A DNA stretch of 64,000 bases from Nakamurella sp. A5-74 (GTDB lineage: Bacteria; Actinomycetota; Actinomycetes; Mycobacteriales; Nakamurellaceae), in assembly GCF_040438885.1 (NCBI RefSeq), contig NZ_CP159218.1, positions 1,550,001-1,614,000 on the forward strand, given 5' to 3'. The notes beneath the pieces were generated by a model, which saw nothing but the letters and a program-made list of their open reading frames with translations, was not told the origin of the DNA and searched no databases. The translations under genes and the position numbers were made by a program. Of this stretch, positions 49,958-57,532 are shown piece after piece (the first letter of the stretch is position 1; every line of letters begins with the position of its first letter).

Positions 49958-50062
49958 ATGACGAAGCCCGGCCCGCAGAAGCCGACGCCGACACCCCCCG
50001 ACAGCGGGGACAAGACGGACCGCGACATGCACATCGAGGGTGAGGTTCCGCCGCCGAAGTGA
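49958..50062 (+). CDS. 34-residue small protein
   Basis: ATG at 49958 with an ideal AAGGAG site 6 nt upstream; stop TGA at 50060. Hydrophilic and Pro-rich (MTKPGPQKPTPTPPDSG..., ending EVPPPK), with charged residues in the middle and no membrane segment or cysteine. It is not recognised. The strong ribosome-binding site argues for translation; codon use fits the GC-rich background. It lies between the LuxR regulator and the CMD gene. Confidence 0.5.
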   Translation: MTKPGPQKPTPTPPDSGDKTDRDMHIEGEVPPPK

Positions 50063-50127
50063 AGCACGCGCCGGTCGAGTGAACTCGATCGACCATCCAG
50101 AGCAGTGACGCAACACACCCGGCGTCC

Positions 50128-50154
50128 TGTCACATCCTCCCCGGCAGCGGTGTC
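50128..50154 (+). promoter_or_regulatory. ECF41-type promoter before the CMD gene
   Basis: TGTCACA (50128-50134), 16-bp spacer and TGTC (50151-50154). Published ECF41 target promoters are TGTCACA-N16-CGTC, so there is one mismatch. It lies about 50 bp before the gene linked to an ECF41 sigma factor, implying autoregulation. Confidence 0.65.
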
Positions 50155-50205
50155 CCATGAGCGCCCGCCGCGGCAGAGGGTCGCGGCACCTGCCGAAGGA
50201 TCGCC

Positions 50206-50826
50206 ATGACCGCCGCCACTTCCCGCCCGACCTCGCTGACGCCGTCCACCGGCGTCCCATCCGCCGACCGGCTGAGCAGGGCACGGGTCCCGCTCGACCC
50301 GCCGCGTGGCCTGGTGGCGCGTCTCGCTGCCTGGTACAGCCGACGCCGGTTCGGTCAGGTGATGGAGCCTGCGCTCGCCCTGGCCCATCAGCCACGCGCA
50401 CTGCTGGCCGACCTGGCATTCGAATCTCTGCTGCAGCGGTGCCGGTCGTTGGATCCCGGGCTCTCGGCGCTGGCCACGTTGTCCGTCGCGGTGGACATCG
50501 AGTGCAGTTGGTGCCTGGACTTCGGCTACCTGGAGGCCCACCACCGTCTCGTCGACCCCGCCAAGTTGCGTGACCTGCCGGTCTGGCAGGAGTCGGAGGT
50601 GTACACCCCGGTCGAACGGCGGGTGCTGGGCTATGCCGTGGCGATGACGGCGACCCCGCCGGTCGTCACCGACGAGCAGGCGGTCGCCCTGCGCACCGAC
50701 CTCGGTGACGCCGCGTTCGTCGAACTGACGATGATGGTGGCCGTGGAGAACCAGCGATCCAGGATCAACGCGGCCCTCGGCCTGGTGTCGCAGGGCTTCT
50801 CGGAGTCCTGCCGGGTACCTCGGTGA
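50206..50826 (+). CDS. Carboxymuconolactone decarboxylase (CMD) family protein
   Basis: 206 aa. The conserved 'VDIECSWCLDFGYLEAHH' (near residue 97) has the CxxC plus His of AhpD-like CMD proteins, which often act as peroxidase-like thiol proteins. The ATG has a gaagga site 6 nt upstream. It overlaps the sigma gene by 4 nt. CMD genes are the usual partners and targets of ECF41 sigma factors. Substrate unknown. Confidence 0.88.
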   Translation: MTAATSRPTSLTPSTGVPSADRLSRARVPLDPPRGLVARLAAWYSRRRFGQVMEPALALAHQPRALLADLAFESLLQRCRSLDPGLSALATLSVAVDIECSWCLDFGYLEAHHRLVDPAKLRDLPVWQESEVYTPVERRVLGYAVAMTATPPVVTDEQAVALRTDLGDAAFVELTMMVAVENQRSRINAALGLVSQGFSESCRVPR

Positions 50827-51761
50827 TCGGTCGCGAGCCGGAGCTCGAGCCGGAGCCGGGTGGCGGGCCGGCGAGCGCACCCGACCCGGCACTCGTCTTC
50901 GCGGCGCATCGCCCCCTGTTGTTCACCATTGCCTACGAGATCACCGGGTCGGCTGCCGACGCCGAGGACGTGGTTCAGGACAGCTGGCTGCGCTGGGCCG
51001 AGGTGGACCCGGGCGCGGTCCGGTCGCCGCGGGCCTACCTGGCGCAGATCGTCACCCGGCAGGCGCTCAACCGACTGCGGTCGGCTGCCCGCCGCCGGGA
51101 GGAGTACGTGGGTCCATGGCTGCCCGAACCGCTGCTGACGGCACCGGACGTGGCCGACGACGTGGTGCTCGCGGAGTCGGTGTCGATGGCCATGATGGTG
51201 GTGCTGGAAACCCTGACCCCGGACGAGCGTGCGGTGTTCGTGCTCCGGGAGGTGTTCGGGTTCTCCCACGACGAGATCGCTGCGGCGATCGGCCGGAACG
51301 CCCCAGCCGTCCGGCAGATCGCCCACCGCGCGCGATCCCACGTGCGCGCCCGGCGACCGGTGGCCGGTGCGGCCGCGTCGCCGGAGACGGGGGAGGCGAT
51401 CCTGCACCAGTTCCTCACCGCGACCAGCACCGGTGACCTGCAGGGCCTGATGGACCTGCTGGCCCCCGATGTCGTGCTGATCACCGATGGCGGCGGGATC
51501 CGCCAGGCTGCGCTGCGGCCCATCCTGGGCGCCGACAAGACCGCCCGTTTCCTGATCGGGGTGATGTCGGGTCTCGGGGGCGCCGAGGTGCTGATCGAGT
51601 CGGTGCGGGTGAACGGTGAGCCCGGGTCGGTGGTCCGGATCGGTGATGTCACCGACACGGTGGGGTCCGTCGCCGTCGTCGACGGCCGGATCGCCGCGAT
51701 CCACCTGGTGCGCAACCCGGACAAGCTCCGCACGCTGGTGCAGCGGCCGCTGACCCGGTAG
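50823..51761 (+). CDS. ECF41-type sigma factor (SigJ-like)
   Basis: 312 aa. Sigma2 (about residues 27-90, 'FTIAYEITGSAADAEDVVQDSWLRW') and sigma4 (about 130-180, 'LTPDERAVFVLREVFGFSHDEIA') precede a SnoaL-like C-terminal extension. The ECF41 hallmark motifs are present: WLPEP between domains, DGGG(I) near residue 225 and NPDKL near the C-terminus. The extension regulates the sigma factor in place of an anti-sigma. The gene overlaps the CMD gene by 4 nt. Confidence 0.92.
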   Translation: MIGREPELEPEPGGGPASAPDPALVFAAHRPLLFTIAYEITGSAADAEDVVQDSWLRWAEVDPGAVRSPRAYLAQIVTRQALNRLRSAARRREEYVGPWLPEPLLTAPDVADDVVLAESVSMAMMVVLETLTPDERAVFVLREVFGFSHDEIAAAIGRNAPAVRQIAHRARSHVRARRPVAGAAASPETGEAILHQFLTATSTGDLQGLMDLLAPDVVLITDGGGIRQAALRPILGADKTARFLIGVMSGLGGAEVLIESVRVNGEPGSVVRIGDVTDTVGSVAVVDGRIAAIHLVRNPDKLRTLVQRPLTR

Positions 51762-51775
51762 TTCCCGCGTGCTGC

Positions 51776-52966
51776 TCAGCGGTCCGCAAGCCCGGCGAGG
51801 TCGAGGGCCAGCCGTCGGCGGAAGCGCGCGCTGCGTCCGATGAGCGTCAGCAGGACGGTGCGCAAGCCCCGTCCGCGGCGGAGGGTCGCCACCCTGGTGA
51901 GTCGGGTGGCCAGACCGACCACGTGGACGGCGAGCCGGCGGTGCGTCTGGGCCCAGACATCCAGTGCGCCAGGGTTTCCCGCCAGGGCGTCCTGGATTGC
52001 GGCAGCCGCGCCGATCGCATCCCGGATACCCAGGTTCATCCCCTGACCACCGGCCGGGCTGTGTACGTGCGCGGCGTCACCGGCGAGCAGCACGTGTCCC
52101 CGGTGCAGCGAAGCCGCAACGCCGTGGTGGACCCGGAATCTCGACCCCCAGCGCACCGCGCGGACCGGATCTGCGCTGATGCCGGGGACTCGATCTGTGA
52201 GAAACCGGGACACGTCGTCCGCATCCGGGGCGGCGGGTGCGCGGTCGGTGGCGGCCACGATGCGATGGCTGCCGTCCGGTAGCGGCGCCGAGACGAGAAT
52301 GCCTGCGCGGTCGAGGAACAGCAGCACCCGATCGTCGGGCAAGGCCGTGCGGGCCTGCTCGGACACCGTCACGTCGGCCAGCAGGAAGCTCTCGGCGGCC
52401 GCGTCGGCGGTTCCGGCATCGATTCCGGCGCAGGAACGCACAGTGCTGTGCGCCCCGTCAGCGCCGATGACGTACCGCGCCCGGACCTCGACGACGGCCC
52501 CCGGGGTTCCGACGGGTTCGACCAGCACCGAGGCGGCATCGGGTCCGTCGGTGAGCGATCGCACCGCCACACCACGGAACACCCTGCCGCCCAACGCTTC
52601 CAACCGTTCCGCGAGGATCTGCTCGGTGACGTCCTGCGGGATCATCGCGATGAAGCTGTACGGGCTCGGTAGATCGTCGAACACCAGCTGGAAAAGTGTG
52701 CGGTCGCGATCACGGACCTCGAACGTGTTGATGCAGTGGGCGCGCCCCACCACCGCTTCGGCGACGTCGATCGTCGCCAGCGCCTCCAACGTGCGTGGAT
52801 GCACGACGGCTGCCCGCGAGGTGTGGTGGACGCTCATCTGCTCGTCGACGACGAGCAGCCGCAGTCCCGACTGCAGCAGGGCGCAGGCAGCGCTCAACCC
52901 GACGGGTCCGGCGCCGACGACCAACACGTCGACCTCGGTGGGGATGTCGGTGGCAGTGGTGCTCAT
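51776..52966 (-). CDS. FAD-dependent aromatic-type monooxygenase
   Basis: 396 aa. PHBH fold: FAD motif 'VLVVGAGPVGLSAACALLQ' at residues 14-32, 'RYVIGADGAHSTVR' (DG motif) near residue 165, and 'VLLAGDAAHVHSPAGGQGMN' near residue 292. It probably hydroxylates an aromatic or polyketide substrate with NAD(P)H and O2. A GGAGG lies before the ATG. It is divergent from a TetR gene whose two operators lie between them, so repression by that TetR is likely. Confidence 0.9.
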   Translation of the reverse strand: MSTTATDIPTEVDVLVVGAGPVGLSAACALLQSGLRLLVVDEQMSVHHTSRAAVVHPRTLEALATIDVAEAVVGRAHCINTFEVRDRDRTLFQLVFDDLPSPYSFIAMIPQDVTEQILAERLEALGGRVFRGVAVRSLTDGPDAASVLVEPVGTPGAVVEVRARYVIGADGAHSTVRSCAGIDAGTADAAAESFLLADVTVSEQARTALPDDRVLLFLDRAGILVSAPLPDGSHRIVAATDRAPAAPDADDVSRFLTDRVPGISADPVRAVRWGSRFRVHHGVAASLHRGHVLLAGDAAHVHSPAGGQGMNLGIRDAIGAAAAIQDALAGNPGALDVWAQTHRRLAVHVVGLATRLTRVATLRRGRGLRTVLLTLIGRSARFRRRLALDLAGLADR

Positions 52967-52977
52967 GGGTCCTCCGG

Positions 52978-53061
52978 TGTTCGGTGACGGGCTGTGTTCG
53001 CGACGGGCTGTGTTCGGTGACGCGCTGTGTTCGGTGACCCGCTGTGTTCGGTGACGGCCCA
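52978..53061. repeat. 16/17-bp tandem array upstream of the monooxygenase
   Basis: Five units starting tgttcg at 52978, 52995, 53011, 53028 and 53045 (spacing 17, 16, 17, 17), consensus tgttcggtgacgcgctg. It lies 12 bp upstream of the monooxygenase ATG, next to the TetR operators. Confidence 0.9.
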
Positions 53062-53067
53062 GCGGCT

Positions 53068-53085
53068 GGTCAACGCTCGTTGACC
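53068..53085. promoter_or_regulatory. TetR operator 1
   Basis: GGTCAAC-GCTC-GTTGACC, a perfect 18-bp palindrome in the monooxygenase-TetR intergenic region. Confidence 0.7.
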
Positions 53086-53109
53086 ATGGTGGCCCTGTTC
53101 GCTCCTGGA

Positions 53110-53125
53110 GTCAACAGCTGTTGAC
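53110..53125. promoter_or_regulatory. TetR operator 2
   Basis: GTCAAC-AGCT-GTTGAC, the same half-sites as operator 1, 41 bp away (near four helix turns). It ends 1 bp before the TATGCT -10 box of the tetR gene, so occupancy would block transcription. Confidence 0.7.
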
Positions 53126-53126
53126 C

Positions 53127-53132
53127 TATGCT
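53127..53132 (+). promoter_or_regulatory. -10 box of tetR gene (leaderless)
   Basis: TATGCT, 6 nt before the ATG at 53139; no ribosome-binding site is seen. Confidence 0.5.
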
Positions 53133-53138
53133 GATCCG

Positions 53139-53729
53139 ATGAGAGGTTCTGCCGACGTCACCCGGGAACGCATCCTCGGACATGCCCGCGCGCAGTTCGG
53201 CGCCACCGGTTTCGAGCGCACCACGATCCGTTCGGTGGCCAAGGCAGCCGGCATCGACCCGGCGCTGGTGATGCGACACTTCGGGACCAAGGAGGGCCTT
53301 TTCGCAGCCGCGATCGAGATCTCGCTCGAACTCCCGCCGCCGGCCGAACTGCCGATCGCAGAGGTGGCCGAGCGGCTGGCCGAGCACTTCGTCCGACTGT
53401 GGGACTCCACGCCGGCGTTGCAGATCCTGTTGCGGACCGCCGCCACCCATCCGCTCGGTGCGGAGCGGATGCGAGCGGTGTTCGCCGATCAGGTGGCCCC
53501 GTGGGTCGCTCGTCTCCCGGCCCGCGGCGGTGATACCGACGGCGGCGAGACCGACGGCGGCGAGACGCACGGCGGCGAGACCGCTCGGCTGCGCGCGGCC
53601 CTGGTGGCCAGTGCGGTGCTCGGGTTCGCCCTGTGCCGCTACGTCATCGAGATCCCCGCGTTGGCGGCGATGAGCCCACAGCAGGCCGCGACCCATCTCG
53701 GGCCGAGCATCGCCCTGCACCTGCAGTGA
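53139..53729 (+). CDS. TetR-family regulator
   Basis: 196 aa from the ATG at 53139 (an earlier in-frame ATG at 53121 sits inside operator 2). Helix-turn-helix at about residues 8-50 ('TTIRSVAKAAGIDPALVMRHF'). The C-terminal domain holds four in-frame 15-bp repeats (GGETD units, 53526-53585) in a loop. It is divergent from the monooxygenase and probably controls it and itself through the two operators. Ligand unknown. Confidence 0.9.
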   Translation: MRGSADVTRERILGHARAQFGATGFERTTIRSVAKAAGIDPALVMRHFGTKEGLFAAAIEISLELPPPAELPIAEVAERLAEHFVRLWDSTPALQILLRTAATHPLGAERMRAVFADQVAPWVARLPARGGDTDGGETDGGETHGGETARLRAALVASAVLGFALCRYVIEIPALAAMSPQQAATHLGPSIALHLQ

Positions 53730-53792
53730 AGCCTCCGCCGTGAAGACCCCAGCGCCCCGCTGATCCGCCCGCTGCGTAGGTGGCCGAATTAG

Positions 53793-53802
53793 GTAGTTCT
53801 AC
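53793..53802. promoter_or_regulatory. GTAG-TT-CTAC palindrome upstream of sigma gene
   Basis: A short inverted repeat in an AT-richer context (attaggtagttctacgg) about 90 bp before the sigma start. It resembles a LuxR/NarL-type binding site. The binding protein is unknown. Confidence 0.35.
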
Positions 53803-53890
53803 GGATCCGCGCTGCGAGCTCGCTCGACAGACTTCCTGGTATCAGCCCAGTCCTCAGACATCGGACCACCCGTCCGTCCAGGGAGCTCAC

Positions 53891-54673
53891 ATGACCGTCC
53901 TCGCCGCACCGATCGACTCATCGGCCCTGCTCCACCGCGGGTCACGCCGGCTGGTGGTCAAGGTGCCTGCACCCACTCCGACCGCATCGGCCACCCCCGC
54001 AGTGGCGAGCGTTGCGGTGTTCCCCATCGCCCGGCACGCCGCGCCCTCGCGAGCCGCAGCACCGGCTCGAACCGGCACGAATGTTCCGCTCGATCGGGAT
54101 CTGGTCACGAAACTCCAGGCCGGGGACCCCGGGAGCTGGCGGTTCATCGTCGACCGCTACCAGGGCCTGGTCTGCGCGACCGCTCGACGCATCGTCTCCA
54201 CGACGGCCGACGTCGATGAGGTGGCACAACGGACCTGGACTGCGCTGTGGCGGCACGCCGATGCGGTCCGTGACCTCGACCGGTTGGCCGGTTGGCTCGG
54301 CGTCACCGCCCGGCGCGAGGCCCTGGGCATCCTGCGGCGGCGCCGTGAGGTACTCGTCGGCGACGTCGCACTGTTCGACTCCGGAGCCCAGGCGCGGGAA
54401 CAGCACGGCCATCAGCTGTGGAGCGAGGCGACCACCCGCAGCTCGCAGGATTCCGGCGCGCTGGTGGAACAGCAGCAGCAGGTACGTGCACTGCGCGCAG
54501 CCGTCCAGAAGTTGCCGGAACGGCAGCGACGACTGGTGACCGCGCTGCTCACCGACCGGATGTCCTACGACGAGCTCAGCACCTCGCTCGGCATCCCGCG
54601 GGGCAGCATCGGACCGATGCGAGCCAGGGCGTTGGTGACGCTGCGGTCCCTGCTGCGCGACTGGGAGGGGTGA
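53891..54673 (+). CDS. ECF-type RNA polymerase sigma factor
   Basis: 260 aa from the ATG at 53891. An Ala/Pro-rich N-terminal region of about 70 residues is atypical. Sigma2 covers about residues 75-150 ('DPGSWRFIVDRYQGLVCATARRI', 'VDEVAQRTWTALWRHADAV') and sigma4 about 195-255 ('KLPERQRRLVTALLTDRMSY', 'LGIPRGSIGPMRARAL'). No anti-sigma gene is adjacent. A role in stress or secondary metabolism is only a guess. Confidence 0.87.
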   Translation: MTVLAAPIDSSALLHRGSRRLVVKVPAPTPTASATPAVASVAVFPIARHAAPSRAAAPARTGTNVPLDRDLVTKLQAGDPGSWRFIVDRYQGLVCATARRIVSTTADVDEVAQRTWTALWRHADAVRDLDRLAGWLGVTARREALGILRRRREVLVGDVALFDSGAQAREQHGHQLWSEATTRSSQDSGALVEQQQQVRALRAAVQKLPERQRRLVTALLTDRMSYDELSTSLGIPRGSIGPMRARALVTLRSLLRDWEG

Positions 54674-54693
54674 GCGACCGGGCCGCACCACGG

Positions 54694-54741
54694 CGGAATC
54701 AACGACAGCCGGAATGAACGGCGGCCCGAATCAACGCCGGC
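54694..54741. repeat. 16-bp tandem array after the sigma gene
   Basis: Three units (cggaatcaacgacagc type) at 54694, 54710 and 54726, exactly 16 bp apart. It lies 32 bp before the start of the ABC-transporter operon. Confidence 0.85.
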
Positions 54742-54759
54742 CCTGTCGTGGTCGACGGG

Positions 54760-54765
54760 TAAGGT
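54760..54765 (+). promoter_or_regulatory. -10 box of the ABC operon (leaderless)
   Basis: TAAGGT, 7 nt before the GTG at 54773. It supports the GTG as the start. Confidence 0.45.
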
Positions 54766-54772
54766 CCGCCCG

Positions 54773-55762
54773 GTGCCTGGATCCGCTCCGATGAGCCAAC
54801 CGACGGATGCCCCGACGTCCCGCACCCCGATGATCGCCGCTGCCGGGCTGACCAAGTCGTTCCCGTCCGACGACGGGGACGACTTCGTCGCGGTCAAGGG
54901 GATCAACCTGGTGGTGCCGGCCGGCGAGGCCTTCGGTTTCCTCGGGCCCAACGGGGCAGGCAAGTCGACGACGATGCGGATGATCGCCTGCGTCTCGCCC
55001 CGCACCAGCGGCTCGCTGTCGATCCTCGGCCAGGACCCGTCGATCGACGGCGTCGCGATCCGGTCCCGGTTGGGAGTCGTTCCCCAACAGGACAACCTGG
55101 ACGAGGACCTGACGGTCCGGGAGAACCTCTACATCTACGGACGGTACTTCGGTCTGTCCCGCAAGCAGTGTTGGTCCAAGGCCGACGAGCTCCTCGAGTT
55201 CGCGCAGCTCACCGAGAAGGCGAAGGCGAAGGTCGCCGCGCTCTCGGGTGGGATGAAGCGCCGGCTGACGATCGCGCGGTCGCTGGTCAACGATCCGGAC
55301 CTGCTGCTGCTCGACGAGCCCACCACCGGCCTGGACCCACAGGCGCGTCATGTGTTGTGGGACAGGCTCTTCCGTCTGAAACAGGCGGGCGTGACGTTGG
55401 TCCTGACCACCCACTACATGGACGAGGCCGAGCAGTTGTGCGACCGGCTCGTCGTGATGGACGGCGGGGTGATCGCCGCCGAGGGTTCGCCCGCTGCGCT
55501 GATCGCGCAGTACTCCACCAGGGAAGTTGTCGAGCTGCGCTTCGTGCCGGGGACCCAGCGGTCCGTGCTGCCCGTGGTGGAGCGGATCGTCGAGCGCATC
55601 GAGGTGCTGCCCGACCGGCTGCTGCTCTACACCGACACCGGTGAGCAGACTTTGGAGTCGGTGGTCGCTGCCGGGGTCCGGCCGGTCTCGGCGCTCGTGC
55701 GCCGCTCGACGCTGGAGGACGTGTTCCTGCATCTCACCGGCCGGAGTCTGGTGGACGGATGA
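54773..55762 (+). CDS. ABC-2 exporter ATP-binding protein (NodI/DrrA type)
   Basis: 329 aa. Walker A 'GPNGAGKSTTMRMI' (near residue 62), ABC signature 'LSGGMKRRLTIARSL' (near 160), Walker B 'LLLLDEPTTGLDP' and switch His in 'LTTHYMDEAEQLCDR'. The C-terminal part (220-329) is the DrrA-like regulatory domain. Starts with GTG; an ATG at 54791 is possible. It overlaps the first permease by 4 nt, so the three genes form one exporter. Confidence 0.94.
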   Translation: MPGSAPMSQPTDAPTSRTPMIAAAGLTKSFPSDDGDDFVAVKGINLVVPAGEAFGFLGPNGAGKSTTMRMIACVSPRTSGSLSILGQDPSIDGVAIRSRLGVVPQQDNLDEDLTVRENLYIYGRYFGLSRKQCWSKADELLEFAQLTEKAKAKVAALSGGMKRRLTIARSLVNDPDLLLLDEPTTGLDPQARHVLWDRLFRLKQAGVTLVLTTHYMDEAEQLCDRLVVMDGGVIAAEGSPAALIAQYSTREVVELRFVPGTQRSVLPVVERIVERIEVLPDRLLLYTDTGEQTLESVVAAGVRPVSALVRRSTLEDVFLHLTGRSLVDG

Positions 55763-56619
55763 GCACGCCGACCGGGAGATCCGCGGAACACGCAGTGCCG
55801 CAGGCGGTTCCGGCTGTCGTGCGCGCGACGGTACCGTCCGGCTGGAGGGCCAGGGCCACCGTCTGGGAGTACCTCGTGCTCACCTGGCGGCCGTACTTCC
55901 TCTCGGGTCTGGCCTCCGCCGTCATCGCGCCACTGCTGTACCTGCTGGCCCTGGGATTCGGGATGGGATCACTGATCGAGGCCAGGGGGACCGGCGCCCT
56001 CGGTGGGGTGCGCTACGTCGAGTTCATCGGGCCGGCGCTGCTGTGCGCGGCGGCCCTGCAGACTTCTTTCGGTGAGTCCAGCTGGGCGCTGTTCGGCCGG
56101 TTCAAGTGGCACCGGACGTTGTGGGGCATCACCTCGACCCCGATCACGCCGGCCCAGGCCGCCGAGGGGCACGTGCTGTTCATCGCCACCAGGGTCGCAG
56201 TCTCCTCGGTGCTCTACTACCTGGTGCTGCTGGCGTTCGGAGCGGCGGGCGGTGGCGCCGGGGTGCTGATGTTGCCGGTCGCGGTGCTGACGGCACTGTC
56301 CTGCGCCGTGTGGGTGATGGCGCTGTCGGCCACCATCGACGACGACGGGCCGGCCGCGTTCAACCTGGCGCTGCGCTTCGGCATCATCCCGATGACGTTG
56401 TTCTCCGCCTCGTTCTTCCCGATCACCCAGCTGCCCTGGGCGGTGCGGTGGGTCGCGTTCCTGTCACCGCTGTGGCACGGCAACGAGTTGGCCAGAGGAG
56501 CGGCCATCGGCGGGCTCCCCGGTTGGCAGGCGGCCGGGCACCTGGCGTTCCTGGTGGCGTTGTCGATCACCGGATTCGTGGTCATGCGCCGCCGCTTCGA
56601 CGTCCGGCTGGTGGTCTGA
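55759..56619 (+). CDS. ABC-2 type permease (NodJ-like), first
   Basis: 286 aa with about six hydrophobic segments. The N-terminal 'WEYLVLTWRPYFLSGL', the Pro/Gly-rich 'RYVEFIGPALLCAAALQTS' and 'MTLFSASFFPITQLPWAVRWVAFLSPLWHGNELARG' are characteristic of the NodJ/ABC2 family. It overlaps both neighbours by 1-4 nt. With the second permease it probably forms a heterodimeric channel exporting a drug or lipid-like compound. Substrate unknown. Confidence 0.9.
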   Translation: MSTPTGRSAEHAVPQAVPAVVRATVPSGWRARATVWEYLVLTWRPYFLSGLASAVIAPLLYLLALGFGMGSLIEARGTGALGGVRYVEFIGPALLCAAALQTSFGESSWALFGRFKWHRTLWGITSTPITPAQAAEGHVLFIATRVAVSSVLYYLVLLAFGAAGGGAGVLMLPVAVLTALSCAVWVMALSATIDDDGPAAFNLALRFGIIPMTLFSASFFPITQLPWAVRWVAFLSPLWHGNELARGAAIGGLPGWQAAGHLAFLVALSITGFVVMRRRFDVRLVV

Positions 56620-57461
56620 TGGCCGCGCCGTCGGAGACCGAGGCAGCGTTGCCCGCCTCGAGGCCGGCGTTGCTGCTGCGGATCGTCCCGCTGCACCTGT
56701 ACTCGCGGCGTGCCGGGGTCGTGATGGAACGCTCGGTGCGGGGAGCTCGCAGCGCCCGCTGGACGATCGTCTCCGGGTTCTTCGAGCCGGTGTTCTACCT
56801 GTTGGCGATGGGGGTCGGGATCGGCTCGCTGGTCGGTGCCATCGAGACCTCCACCGGCCCGATCGAGTACGCCGCCTACATCGCGCCTGCCCTGATGGCC
56901 ACCTCGGCGATGAACGGCGCGGTGTTCGACGCCACCAACAATGTCTTCTTCAAACTGAAGTACGCCAAGCTGTACGACGGGATGTTGGCCACCAGCCTCG
57001 GCCCGCTGGACGTCGCGATCGGTGAGGTCCTGTACTCCCTCAGCCGCGGTGCGATCTACGCCACCACCTTCCAACTGGTGATGCTCGTGATGGGTCTGCT
57101 GCACTCCTGGTGGGCGCTGCTGGCAGTGCCGGCCGCGATCCTGATCGCCCTGGGTTTCGCCGCCGTCGGGATGGCGGTGACGACGTTCCTCAAGACGTTC
57201 CAGCACCTCGAGTGGGTCACCACCGCGCTGCTGCCGATGTTCCTGTTCTCCACCACGTTCTTCCCGCTCTCGGTCTACCCGCGGGCGATCCAGATCCTCG
57301 TCGAGTGCCTCCCGCTCTACCACGGCATCGAGCTGATCCGGGGGCTCAGCCTGGGTCAGGTGGGCCCGGCCCTGCTGGGCCACGCGAGCTACTTCGTGGC
57401 GATGGCCGTGGTCGGCATCCTGGTCGCCGCTCGACGCCTGGAACGGCTGCTGCTGACCTGA
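56619..57461 (+). CDS. ABC-2 type permease (NodJ-like), second
   Basis: 280 aa from the ATG at 56619 (TGATG junction with the first permease). A longer upstream frame only overlaps the first permease. It has six hydrophobic segments and the family motifs 'GFFEPVFYLLAMGVGIGSLVG', 'FKLKYAKLYDGMLATSLGPLDVAIGEVLYSLSRG' and 'FPLSVYPRAIQILVECLPLYHGIELIRG'. It is the partner of the other two genes in an exporter. Confidence 0.9.
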   Translation: MAAPSETEAALPASRPALLLRIVPLHLYSRRAGVVMERSVRGARSARWTIVSGFFEPVFYLLAMGVGIGSLVGAIETSTGPIEYAAYIAPALMATSAMNGAVFDATNNVFFKLKYAKLYDGMLATSLGPLDVAIGEVLYSLSRGAIYATTFQLVMLVMGLLHSWWALLAVPAAILIALGFAAVGMAVTTFLKTFQHLEWVTTALLPMFLFSTTFFPLSVYPRAIQILVECLPLYHGIELIRGLSLGQVGPALLGHASYFVAMAVVGILVAARRLERLLLT

Positions 57462-57532
57462 TCGGCAGTCACCTGCGGGTGCCGGGGGGAATCGACGAGC
57501 GCGCCGTCGGTACCGCATGATCCACTGCTGGG

